DNA of 64,000 nt from JBJXHN01 sp046233135 (GTDB taxonomy: Bacteria; Pseudomonadota; Alphaproteobacteria; Rhodospirillales; Rhodospirillaceae): assembly GCA_046233135.1 (NCBI GenBank), contig JBJXHN010000005.1, positions 496,001-560,000 on the forward strand, read 5' to 3'. Shown here in pieces: positions 53,833 through 62,734 of this stretch. The position numbers were made by a program, and so were the translations under genes. Every line of letters begins with the position of its first letter. Within the stretch, counting starts at the first letter, position 1. Under the pieces are notes generated by a model. That model made no database searches. It was not told the DNA's origin and saw only the letters and a program-made list of their open reading frames with translations.

Positions 53833-56800
53833 ATGAGCGGGGCAGACGGGCGGCCTATGCCCCGGATAGCGACCATCGGCCCGGATCAGCCGTTCCTGGA
53901 GGTGCTGGCCCGGGGTCTTCGTGCCCGCCTTGATACGGCGGACCCGCTGGCCCTGACCCGGGCTACTGTGCTCCTGCCCACGCGCCGGGCCTGCCGTGCC
54001 CTGCGGGAAGCCTTCCTGCGCACCGGCGGCGGCGGGGCGGCGCTGCTGCCCCGTATCCTGCCCCTCGGCGACCTGGACGAGGACGAGGCGGCGGCGATGG
54101 AAATCTTCGGCCTCGGCAAGGCAGGGGATGCGGCTTCGGCGGCGTCGCCGCTGGATCTTCCCCAGCCCATGGCCGCGGCCACCCGGCAGCTGCTGCTGGC
54201 CCGTCTGGTGATGGGGCGGGAGAAGGACATAACCCCGTCCCAGGCGGTGCGCCTGGGGGATGATCTGGCCCGTCTGCTGGATCAGGTGCAGACCGAACGC
54301 CTGGATCTGCGCCGCCTGCCCAATCTGGTGACGGCCCTGGAGCTGGCCGACCACTGGCAGGAGATCGTCGGGTTCCTGTCGGTGCTGACCGAAGCTTGGC
54401 CGATGCTGCTGGACGCCCATGGCCGGGTCGATCCCGTGACCCATCGCAATGCGGTGATGGCCGCGCTGGCCGAGGCCTGGGCGCAGCAGGCTCCGGACGG
54501 GCCGGTGATCGCGGCGGGTTCCACCGGATCGGTACCGGCGACGGCGGACCTGATGGGGGTGATCGCCCGCCTGCCCGGCGGCATGGTGGTTCTGCCCGGG
54601 CTGGACACGGCGATGGACGACGACGCCTGGGCTGCCGTGGAAGACACCCACCCTCAGGCCGGTATGAAGCGGCTGCTGGCGCATCTGAAGGTCGGACGAG
54701 AGGCGGTGGTGCCGTTCCTGGAAGAGCGCGAGGCGCCGGGGGACCTGTTCTCTTCCCGTCCGGCCGTGCCTTCGCCTGCTCTGGCCGGACGCCTGACCCT
54801 GGTGCGCGAGGCCATGCGGCCCGCCGCTACCACCGACGCCTGGCGGGCGCTGGCGGAAGGCCGGGGGGCCGGCGATGGCGGAGAGGGGACCGTCGCCGCG
54901 CTGGCCGGCGGTCTGTCCGGGCTGATGCGCCTGACCGCCCCCGGGCCGCGCGAGGAAGCCTCGGCCATCGCCCTGATGATGCGCGAGACCTTGGAAACCG
55001 GGGGCCGCACCTGCGCCCTGGTGACCCCGGATCGCACCCTGGCACGGCGGGTAAAGGCGGCGCTGGGGCGCTGGGGCCTGCCGGTGGACGACAGTGCCGG
55101 CCAGCCGCTGGATCAAACGGCGCCCGGCGCCTTTCTGCGCCTTGCCGCCCGGGCGGGGGTGGAGGGGCTGGCGCCGGTCAGTCTGCTGGCGCTGCTGAAG
55201 CATCCCCTGGCCAGCGGCGGCCTGCCCCTGGACCGCTTCCGCGACCGGGTGCGACGGCTGGACCGGATCGTCTTGCGCGGTCCCCGGCCGGACACGGGCG
55301 TGGCCGGGTTGCGGGCGGCCGTGCTGGCGCGGGTGGACGAGGCGGAGAAGGTGGAGCCTCTGCTCGACCTCTGTGACCGACTGGAGCTGGCGGCCGGTCC
55401 CTTTCTGGCCCTGCTGAACCAGCCGGAGGCACCTCTGGCCGGACTGCTGGAGGCCCATATGCGGTTCTGCGAAAGCCTGGCGGACACCGCCGAGGGCCAG
55501 GGCGTGCTGCCCGGTGCCGCCCGGCTGTGGGAGGGCGATGCCGGCGAGGCGGCGGCGCGTCTGGCCATCGATCTGGCCGATGCGGCTCCGGCCATGGAGA
55601 TGATCGCGCCGCACCACTATCCGGCGGTGCTTGATGCCCTGATGGCCGGCCGGGTGGTGCGGCCCAACCGCGACCTGCACAGCCGGCTGTTCATCTGGGG
55701 GCCGCTGGAAGCCCGGCTGCAACGGGCCGACCGGGTGATTCTGGGAGGGCTCAACGAAGGCTCCTGGCCGGCCGCCGTGGACCCGGGGCCGTGGATGAGC
55801 CGCCCCATGCTCGCCGAATTCGGCCTGCCCCAGCCCGAGCGGCGCATCGGCCTGGCCGCCCACGACGTCTCCCAGCTGCTGTGTGCGCCCGATGTGGTGG
55901 TGACCCGCGCCGCCCGGGTGGATGGTACGCCGACCGTTCCGTCCCGCTGGCTGACCCGGCTAGAGGCGGTGGTCCGCGCGGCCGGGTTGGCCGACGTCTG
56001 GGACGCGGCGGAAGAGCAGGGGGCGGTCTACCTGGACTGGGCGCGCAGCCTGGAAACTCCGGAACGCCGCATCCTCGTGCCGCCGCCGGCTCCCACGCCA
56101 CCGGTGGCCGCGCGGCCGCGCTCGCTGTCGGTGACCCGGGTCGAGCTGTGGATGCGCGATCCCTACGCCCTCTATGCCGAAAAGATTCTGCGGCTGGAGC
56201 CCCTGGACCCGCTGGATGCGGACCCCAGCGTTGCCGACTATGGCACACTGGTGCATGCGGCGCTGGAGGCCTTCGCCAAGGCCTTTCCCCGGGACTTGCC
56301 GGCCGATCCGGAAGCCGAACTGATCGCGCTCGGCCGCAAGGCCTTTGCCGATGCGCCGGACCGGCCGGGGGTGCAGGCCTTCTGGTGGCCGCGCTTCGAA
56401 CGCATCGCTCCCTGGATCGCCGAAATGGAACGGCTGCGCCGGCCCCTGGTCGCCGAGGTCTATGCCGAGAGACGGGGCGAACTGACCGTGGAAGGGCCGG
56501 CCGGTCCCTTCACCCTGACGGCCACGGCCGACCGGCTGGAACGGCTGCGGGACGGAGCGCTGACGGTGATCGACTACAAGACCGGCACCCTGCCCAGCCT
56601 GACCGAGGTGGACGCCGGCTATGCCCCTCAGCTGCCCCTTGAGGCGGCGATGGCCGAAGCCGGTGCGTTCGCCGGCGTCCCGCCCGGTGGGGTGCGCGAG
56701 CTGGCCTTTTGGAAGCTGCGCGGCGACCTGAAGGGCGGCGAATCGCGGTCCGCCAGCAAGAACCCACACGAGGCCGGGGAACGGGCGCTGCGCGGCTTCG

Positions 56801-56937
56801 AAGCCCTGGTGCGGGCCTTTGATGCCGAGGGTACGCCCTACATGGCACGGCCCCATCCCGACCGGGCGCCCAAATACAACGCCTATCAGCATCTGGCCCG
56901 GGTGGCCGAGTGGAGCAGCCAGGAGGATGAAGGATGA
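53833..56937 (+). CDS. addB: AddB, double-strand-break repair helicase/nuclease subunit
   Basis: 1034 residues of the alphaproteobacterial AddB type. The N-terminal helicase-like part lacks an obvious Walker A (VLLPTRRACRALREAFL). The C-terminal nuclease domain has the PD-(D/E)XK core TVIDYKTGTLP and FGTLVHAALEAF-like DYGTLVHAALEAFAK. Works with AddA to resect DNA ends for RecA loading. ATG 53833 follows GGAGG; its stop overlaps the addA start by 4 bp. Confidence 0.95.
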   Translation: MSGADGRPMPRIATIGPDQPFLEVLARGLRARLDTADPLALTRATVLLPTRRACRALREAFLRTGGGGAALLPRILPLGDLDEDEAAAMEIFGLGKAGDAASAASPLDLPQPMAAATRQLLLARLVMGREKDITPSQAVRLGDDLARLLDQVQTERLDLRRLPNLVTALELADHWQEIVGFLSVLTEAWPMLLDAHGRVDPVTHRNAVMAALAEAWAQQAPDGPVIAAGSTGSVPATADLMGVIARLPGGMVVLPGLDTAMDDDAWAAVEDTHPQAGMKRLLAHLKVGREAVVPFLEEREAPGDLFSSRPAVPSPALAGRLTLVREAMRPAATTDAWRALAEGRGAGDGGEGTVAALAGGLSGLMRLTAPGPREEASAIALMMRETLETGGRTCALVTPDRTLARRVKAALGRWGLPVDDSAGQPLDQTAPGAFLRLAARAGVEGLAPVSLLALLKHPLASGGLPLDRFRDRVRRLDRIVLRGPRPDTGVAGLRAAVLARVDEAEKVEPLLDLCDRLELAAGPFLALLNQPEAPLAGLLEAHMRFCESLADTAEGQGVLPGAARLWEGDAGEAAARLAIDLADAAPAMEMIAPHHYPAVLDALMAGRVVRPNRDLHSRLFIWGPLEARLQRADRVILGGLNEGSWPAAVDPGPWMSRPMLAEFGLPQPERRIGLAAHDVSQLLCAPDVVVTRAARVDGTPTVPSRWLTRLEAVVRAAGLADVWDAAEEQGAVYLDWARSLETPERRILVPPPAPTPPVAARPRSLSVTRVELWMRDPYALYAEKILRLEPLDPLDADPSVADYGTLVHAALEAFAKAFPRDLPADPEAELIALGRKAFADAPDRPGVQAFWWPRFERIAPWIAEMERLRRPLVAEVYAERRGELTVEGPAGPFTLTATADRLERLRDGALTVIDYKTGTLPSLTEVDAGYAPQLPLEAAMAEAGAFAGVPPGGVRELAFWKLRGDLKGGESRSASKNPHEAGERALRGFEALVRAFDAEGTPYMARPHPDRAPKYNAYQHLARVAEWSSQEDEG

Positions 56938-59900
56938 GCGGGATGGTCTCCGGGGACGCGCCCGCCCTTGATCCGGCACGGCCGCAGCGGCGGGCGGCGG
57001 CGCCTGGTGTGTCCGCCTGGGTGGCGGCCAGCGCGGGGACCGGCAAGACCAAGGTGCTGACGGACCGGGTGCTGCGCCTGCTGCTGGCCGGCAGCCCGCC
57101 GCAGCGGCTGTTGTGCCTGACCTTCACCAAGGCGGCGGCGGCGGAAATGGCCAACCGCATTTCCGGTGTGCTGGCCAGATGGGCCACCGTGTCGGATGCA
57201 GAGCTGCACGGCCTGCTGTCGGACCTGTTGGGAGAGCCGCCGGAGGATCTTGCGGTGGTGCGCCGGGCACGGCGGCTGTTCGCCCGGGTGCTCGACACGC
57301 CGGGGGGCCTGCGCATCCAGACCATCCACGGCTTCTGCCAAAGCCTGCTCGGCCGCTTTCCCATCGAAGCCGGGGTCAGCCCGCATCTGGAGGTGCTGGA
57401 CGACCGGGAAGCGCAGGTGGTGCAGTTGGAAGCCCGCGATGCGCTGCTGAGCGCCGGCCGCTCCGGCCTGGTGCATACGGCCGCGCTCAGCCGCGCCCTG
57501 ACCCTGGTGACCGGGCGGCTGCACGAAACCCGCTTCAATGACGTCATGGCCGCGCTGATCGGCGAGCGAGGTCGTCTCGGCGCCTGCCTGAAGGCCTATG
57601 GCGGTGCGGCGAGGCTGGGGCAGGCCCTGCGCGGCCATCTGGGGCTGGGGCCGGAGGACACACCCGAAAGCCTGATGACGGCGGCCTGTGCCGACGGCGC
57701 CCTGGACGGTCCGGGTCTGCGCCGGGTGGCGGCGGCGATGATGGCCGGCGGCAAGGACGAGGCAAAACGGGCGCCGGCCATCGCTGCCTTCCTCGCCGCC
57801 GACGAGTCCCTGCGGCCGAAACTGTTCGAGGACTACTGCCAGGCTTTCCTGACCGCCAAGCTGGGGCCGCGCTCGCCCGACCGGATCTGTACCAAGGGCA
57901 CGGAAAGTGCCGCGCCGGGCACCCGGGAAACGCTGCTGGAGGAACAGGCCCGCCTGCTGGAGGTGGTCGCCCTGACCCGCGCCGCCACCATCGCCGAAGC
58001 CACCGAGGCGCTGATGGTGCTGGCCGAGGCGCTGCTGGGGGAATACGCCGGCCGCAAGCGCAGCCGGGGCCGCATGGATTACGAAGACCTGATCCTCAGC
58101 GCCCGCCACCTGCTGGAGGGCAGCGGGGCGGCGGCCTGGGTGCTCTACAAGCTGGACGGCGGGCTCGATCACCTGCTGGTGGACGAGGCACAGGACACGA
58201 GCCCCGGCCAGTGGGCCATCGTGCGGGCGCTGGCCGACGAGTTCTTCGCCGGACTGGGCGCCCATGCGGAACGGCCCCATGCGGCCGATCCGCGCACCCT
58301 GTTCGTGGTTGGCGACTACAAGCAGTCGATCTACGGTTTCCAGGGCGCCGATCCCAAGTCCTTCGAACGGATGTATGGCCATTTCTCCCGGGAAATCACC
58401 GAGTCGGAGAACACGTTCGAGGCCGTCCCCCTGACCATTTCTTTCCGCTCCACAACCGCCGTGCTGGATGCGGTGAATGCGGTGTTTGCCAACGATCCTG
58501 CCCGCGACGGGGTGGTGCTGGCCGGCGAGGAATTTCCGCCTCATGTGGCCTTCCGCGACAAGGATGGCGGTACGGTCGAAGTCTGGCCGCCCCTGGCCCC
58601 CCTGCTGGCCGAGGAAAGCGACCCCTGGAAGCCACCGGTGGAGCGCATCCGCCTGCCCGGTGCCCGGGCACGGCTGGCTGATTTGGTGGCCCAGCGGATC
58701 GCTGCCATGGTTGCGGGCGGGATGATGCTGGAAAGCCGGGGCCGGGCCGTGCGGCCGGGCGATGTTCTGGTGCTGGTGCGCCGGCGGGGCGGTTTCGAAA
58801 CCGATCTGGTGGCGGCGCTGAAGGCGCGGGGCGTGGCGGTGGCCGGTGTCGATCGCATGGCCCTGACCGAGCAGATCGCGGTGATGGACCTGATGGCCCT
58901 GGGCAAGGCCGCGCTGCTGCCCGAAGACGATCTGACCCTGGCGACGGTGCTGAAGGGGCCGATGATCGGCCTGGACGAAGACACGCTGTTCTCCCTGGCC
59001 TACGACCGCCGGGGCCGCCGCCTGTGGGATCGCCTGCGGGATCATGCGGGGGCGGAAACGGCGGTGGGCAGCGCTCATGCCCTGCTGGAGGAGCTGCGCG
59101 GCGAGGCTGCCCGCCTTCCGCCCCACGAATTCTACGCCCGCCTGCTGGATGGCCGGGATGGCCGCCGCCGGCTGCTGGCCCGGCTGGGGCCGGAAGCGGA
59201 AGACCCCATCGACGAGTTCATGGCCCAGACCCTGGCCTATGAACGCCTCTCCGCCCCCAGTCTGCAAGGCTTTCTTGCCTGGCTGGATCAGGGCGGGGTG
59301 GAGATCAAGCGCGACCTGGACCAGGGCAACCTGGATGCCGTGCGGGTGATGACCGTGCATGGTTCCAAGGGGTTGCAGGCGCCGGTGGTGATCCTGCCCG
59401 ACACCATGACCAAGCCGCAGCAGGGGCCGCTGCTGCTGTGGACCGAGGACGGGCCGGAAGGGCTGCCCTTGTGGGTGCCCGCCGCCGCAGATCGGGAGGT
59501 GGTGGCCGAGACCCTGAAAGCCGCTGCCGATCGGGACCGGGACCGGGAATACCGCCGGCTGCTTTATGTCGCCATGACCCGGGCCGCCGATCACCTGATC
59601 GTCTGCGGCTGGGAGGGCAAGCGGGCCGCGCCGGAAGACGCCTGGTACCGGCTGATCCGCGATGCCCTGGAGCCGCTGTGCCAACAGGCGGTCGATCCGC
59701 TGCTGGTCAAGGCCGGGCTGGAGGCGCCGGTGCTGACCCTGCGCTGCCCCCAGAAGCGGCCGCCGAAAGAGGACGGAAACGACCGGGAGCGGCCGGCTCC
59801 GCCGCCTCTGGCGGAGTGGGCGCGCCGATTGCCGCCGGCCGAACCCCAGCCACCGCGCCCCCTGGCCCCCAGCCATCTGGGGGATGATCCGCCGGTGCGC

Positions 59901-60461
59901 TCGCCGCTGGACGGCGGGGCCGATCCCTTGGCCGGTGCGCGCCGGGGGCAGATGGTGCACCGGCTGTTGCAGGCCCTGCCCGACGTACCGCCGGCGGAGC
60001 GGGAGGATGCGGCCCTGCGCTGGCTTGCCCGGCGGGACGGGGAAACCTCGGAAGAGGCGCGGCGGGATGTGGTGGACGAGACCCTGGCGGTGGTCGGGGA
60101 CCCGCGCTTTGCCGACCTCTTCGGGCCGGATTCCCGGGCCGAAGTGCCCCTGGTGGGGCTGATGGGGGATTTGGTGATCTCCGGTCAGGTGGATCGCCTT
60201 GTGGTGGGCGATGGGGTGGTTCGGATCGTCGATTTCAAGACCAACCGGCCGCCTCCGGACCGGCCGGAGGGGGTGCACCGGACCCATGTGCGGCAGATGG
60301 CCGCCTATCGTGCCCTGCTGTCGCAACTGTTCCCGGATCATCGGGTGGAATGCCTGCTGCTGTGGACCGATGGCCCGCGCATGATGGAACTGCCCGAAGC
60401 CCTGCTGGAAGAGGCGCGGCGCGGGCTGGACCGCGACCTTTTCGGGGGAGCGACTCGGTGA
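56934..60461 (+). CDS. addA: AddA, double-strand-break repair UvrD-type helicase and nuclease
   Basis: 1175 residues. The helicase motif I is ASAGTGKTKVLTDR near residue 34. Motif Ia LTFTKAAAAEMANR, motif II LLVDEAQDTSPGQW, QSIYGFQGADP and the C-terminal motif VAMTRAADHL follow in order. The C-terminal nuclease has GQVDRLVVGDGVVRIVDFKT. ATG 56934 (AGGAGG upstream) overlaps addB (ATGA). Length and order match alphaproteobacterial AddA. Confidence 0.96.
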   Translation: MSGMVSGDAPALDPARPQRRAAAPGVSAWVAASAGTGKTKVLTDRVLRLLLAGSPPQRLLCLTFTKAAAAEMANRISGVLARWATVSDAELHGLLSDLLGEPPEDLAVVRRARRLFARVLDTPGGLRIQTIHGFCQSLLGRFPIEAGVSPHLEVLDDREAQVVQLEARDALLSAGRSGLVHTAALSRALTLVTGRLHETRFNDVMAALIGERGRLGACLKAYGGAARLGQALRGHLGLGPEDTPESLMTAACADGALDGPGLRRVAAAMMAGGKDEAKRAPAIAAFLAADESLRPKLFEDYCQAFLTAKLGPRSPDRICTKGTESAAPGTRETLLEEQARLLEVVALTRAATIAEATEALMVLAEALLGEYAGRKRSRGRMDYEDLILSARHLLEGSGAAAWVLYKLDGGLDHLLVDEAQDTSPGQWAIVRALADEFFAGLGAHAERPHAADPRTLFVVGDYKQSIYGFQGADPKSFERMYGHFSREITESENTFEAVPLTISFRSTTAVLDAVNAVFANDPARDGVVLAGEEFPPHVAFRDKDGGTVEVWPPLAPLLAEESDPWKPPVERIRLPGARARLADLVAQRIAAMVAGGMMLESRGRAVRPGDVLVLVRRRGGFETDLVAALKARGVAVAGVDRMALTEQIAVMDLMALGKAALLPEDDLTLATVLKGPMIGLDEDTLFSLAYDRRGRRLWDRLRDHAGAETAVGSAHALLEELRGEAARLPPHEFYARLLDGRDGRRRLLARLGPEAEDPIDEFMAQTLAYERLSAPSLQGFLAWLDQGGVEIKRDLDQGNLDAVRVMTVHGSKGLQAPVVILPDTMTKPQQGPLLLWTEDGPEGLPLWVPAAADREVVAETLKAAADRDRDREYRRLLYVAMTRAADHLIVCGWEGKRAAPEDAWYRLIRDALEPLCQQAVDPLLVKAGLEAPVLTLRCPQKRPPKEDGNDRERPAPPPLAEWARRLPPAEPQPPRPLAPSHLGDDPPVRSPLDGGADPLAGARRGQMVHRLLQALPDVPPAEREDAALRWLARRDGETSEEARRDVVDETLAVVGDPRFADLFGPDSRAEVPLVGLMGDLVISGQVDRLVVGDGVVRIVDFKTNRPPPDRPEGVHRTHVRQMAAYRALLSQLFPDHRVECLLLWTDGPRMMELPEALLEEARRGLDRDLFGGATR

Positions 60462-60501
60462 ATGTGGTATCCGGGGCGGGATTAGGAGTCGTCCCCCTGT
60501 C

Positions 60502-60531
60502 TTGACGACGGCCGTTGGCGCCTCCTACATT
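60502..60531 (+). promoter_or_regulatory. Candidate sigma-70 promoter for trxA
   Basis: TTGACG (60502-60507) is followed after 18 nt by TACATT (60526-60531), or after 17 nt by CTACAT. It lies 92 bp before the trxA start, in the gap after addA. Confidence 0.6.
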
Positions 60532-60622
60532 CAGGGGCCAATGGTTGTTGCCGTCCGCGGGCGGGCGAACTGTCCGACCTGTGCCGGCCTTGATGCGGCT
60601 GGCCCCACAGAGGAAGTTGAAC

Positions 60623-60937
60623 ATGAAGCAGGTTTCCGACGCGTCCTTTGAAGAGGATGTGCTGAAGGCCACGGGTCCGGTCCTGGTGGATTTCTGGGCA
60701 GAATGGTGCGGCCCCTGCCGGCAGATTGCGCCGGCCCTGGAGTCGTTGGCCGAGACCATGAAGGATCAGGTCACCGTCGCCAAGATCAACATCGACGAAA
60801 ACCCGACCACGCCTTCCAAGTACGGCGTGCGCGGCATTCCGACTCTGATGATCTTCAAGGACGGTCAGGTGGCGGCAACCAAGATCGGCGCCGTGCCCCG
60901 CCAGCAGCTGTTCGACTGGGTTCAGGATTCCATCTGA
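60623..60937 (+). CDS. trxA: Thioredoxin TrxA
   Basis: 104 residues, normal length. The active site WCGPC is within VLVDFWAEWCGPCRQIAPAL. The cis-Pro loop is GIPTLMIFKDG. Cytosolic disulfide reductant for ribonucleotide reductase and others. ATG 60623 has AGGAA upstream; the longer frame to 60515 is rejected. It has its own candidate promoter, 160 bp after addA. Confidence 0.97.
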   Translation: MKQVSDASFEEDVLKATGPVLVDFWAEWCGPCRQIAPALESLAETMKDQVTVAKINIDENPTTPSKYGVRGIPTLMIFKDGQVAATKIGAVPRQQLFDWVQDSI

Positions 60938-61007
60938 TCCCGCGCATCGGATCGCGCCGGTCCCGTTGCCGGGAACGGCGCCCCGGTCGCAATCGATCGG
61001 TCATGAT

Positions 61008-61037
61008 CGGCCCCGGACGGTGGTGTTCGGGGCCGTT
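61008..61037 (+). terminator. Possible weak terminator after trxA
   Basis: An 8-bp stem CGGCCCCG/CGGGGCCG (61008-61015 with 61028-61035) is followed by only TT. It lies 70 bp after trxA, so termination may be incomplete or Rho-assisted. Confidence 0.4.
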
Positions 61038-61146
61038 CTGCTGCGCCCGCCGGTGATGCCGTTCCACGCGGGGCAAGCCCCGGATCGGGCGGTCCGCGGG
61101 GCGGAGCAGCCTTGAGAAAACATGGTTCAGGACAGAAGGAGCCCCG

Positions 61147-62703
61147 ATGCCCGATGGGTATGTGACCGACGCCGCCTACGTGGCGGAATACGCCGCGGAT
61201 CACAGCCCGGCGGCGATGAACTGGGGGGCGGCTTTTTGCGGTGTGGCGCCCCGTCCGCTGGACCAGGGGTTCACTTGGTGTGATTTCGGCTGCGGTCACG
61301 GGCTGACCACGGCGATCCTGGCGGCCGCCTATCCTCAGGGACAGTTCTACGGTGTCGACGTCCAGGAAACCCAGGTGGGCAACGGACGGGCGCTGGCCGA
61401 GGCCGGTTTCCTCGGCAACGCCACTTTCCTGAAGATGGATTTCAAGGCGCTGCGGCCTGACACTCTGCCACCGCTGGATTTCGCGGTGCTGCACGGGGTG
61501 CTCAGTCAGGTGGACGGGGAAACCCGGCAGGCGGTTATTGCCCATGCCGCCCAGTCCCTGAAGCCCGGGGGCCTGATGCTGGCCACCTATAACGCCCTGC
61601 CGGGCTGGGCGGCGATCCAACCCTTGCGGGACCTGCTGTTCAGCGTGACCGCCGAACACGAGGGCAATGCCCTGGCCCGCGCCCGTGCTGCCCAGGACTG
61701 GCTGCGGGGCATGCGGCGGGCCGACGTCAAATTCTTCCGGGACAATCCGGCCATCGGCGCGGCTGTCGACGGTTTGCTCGACCAGGATCCGCGCCATATG
61801 GCCCATGAGTATTTCCTGGGTCTCCAGACTCCCTTTCACTTCGCCCAGATCTCCAACGAGATGCAGGCCCATGGCCTCAGCTTTGCCGGCCGTACCGAAT
61901 TCGCTCTCAATCTGGTGGATCTGGCGGTCCCCTCGACGGTGCAGCCGGCGTTGCGACGCTGTAAATCCCGGGCCGAGCTGGAAGCCAAGCGGGACTTCAT
62001 CCGCAATGAAACGGTCCGCCGCGACCTTTACGTAAAAGGCAGCGCTTTCGGGTCGGAGGCCGCCTGGGAGGCCGCCCAGCGGGCTCTGGTGGTGGGGCTG
62101 GAGACTCGGTCCGACCTGCTGGAGCGGCAGGTGTCCTTCGGTGATCTGTCGATGACCTACACCGGCACTCCATTCGACGAGGTGCTGGCTGCCCTGGACG
62201 AAGGCGCGTGCACGGTTGCGGACCTGCCGCAGCGTGGGCCGCTGAAGGGGCAGCCGCCGATGCTGGTGCTGGATGCGGTGCGGCTGCTGCTGGCAGGCGG
62301 GTTGATCCGGCCCTTCGCCACGCCAACGGAGCCCCCCGGCGCGGGGACGGTGGATCCCAGCGGGGCCTTCATGATGACGCATCCTTTGAACCGGGCCATG
62401 GCCGGCCGCCTGGGGTTCAGTGCACCACGCGTACCGCTGGTGTCGCCGGGGCTGGGGGGCGGTTTGATGATGAGCAACATGGAAAGCCTGCTGCTGCTCG
62501 GCTTGTGTGACGTCGGGCGCGCCAAGGCACCTGAATGGGCGGCGCAGGTCTTGCGCAAAGCCGCCAGCGAAGTGGTGGTGGGAACGGGCGCCCTGTCAGA
62601 AACGGAAACCCTGGCGCTGTTCCGCAGGAGTCTTGATGCACTGATCTCCGACAAGCTGGAGAAATTGGTGGAACTGGGCGTTGTCATGCCGGTGGAGACA
62701 TAA
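61147..62703 (+). CDS. SAM-dependent methyltransferase with PKMT-type regulatory domain
   Basis: 518 residues. The SAM-binding domain is near the N-terminus: motif I DFGCGHGLTTAILAAAYPQG and VDVQETQVGN, then the LHGVLSQV post-motif. The C-terminal half (about 220-518) resembles the methyltransferase regulatory domain seen in rickettsial protein-lysine methyltransferases. This suggests protein substrates, perhaps surface proteins. ATG 61147 has GGAG 6 nt upstream. No partner genes. Confidence 0.85.
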   Translation: MPDGYVTDAAYVAEYAADHSPAAMNWGAAFCGVAPRPLDQGFTWCDFGCGHGLTTAILAAAYPQGQFYGVDVQETQVGNGRALAEAGFLGNATFLKMDFKALRPDTLPPLDFAVLHGVLSQVDGETRQAVIAHAAQSLKPGGLMLATYNALPGWAAIQPLRDLLFSVTAEHEGNALARARAAQDWLRGMRRADVKFFRDNPAIGAAVDGLLDQDPRHMAHEYFLGLQTPFHFAQISNEMQAHGLSFAGRTEFALNLVDLAVPSTVQPALRRCKSRAELEAKRDFIRNETVRRDLYVKGSAFGSEAAWEAAQRALVVGLETRSDLLERQVSFGDLSMTYTGTPFDEVLAALDEGACTVADLPQRGPLKGQPPMLVLDAVRLLLAGGLIRPFATPTEPPGAGTVDPSGAFMMTHPLNRAMAGRLGFSAPRVPLVSPGLGGGLMMSNMESLLLLGLCDVGRAKAPEWAAQVLRKAASEVVVGTGALSETETLALFRRSLDALISDKLEKLVELGVVMPVET

Positions 62704-62734
62704 AAGTTCCTGATTCGGGTACGGACACCCGGGC

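Noticed and set aside
56886..60341. Long minus-strand open frame opposite addA
   Set aside because: Antisense shadow of addA (intact helicase motifs on the plus strand).
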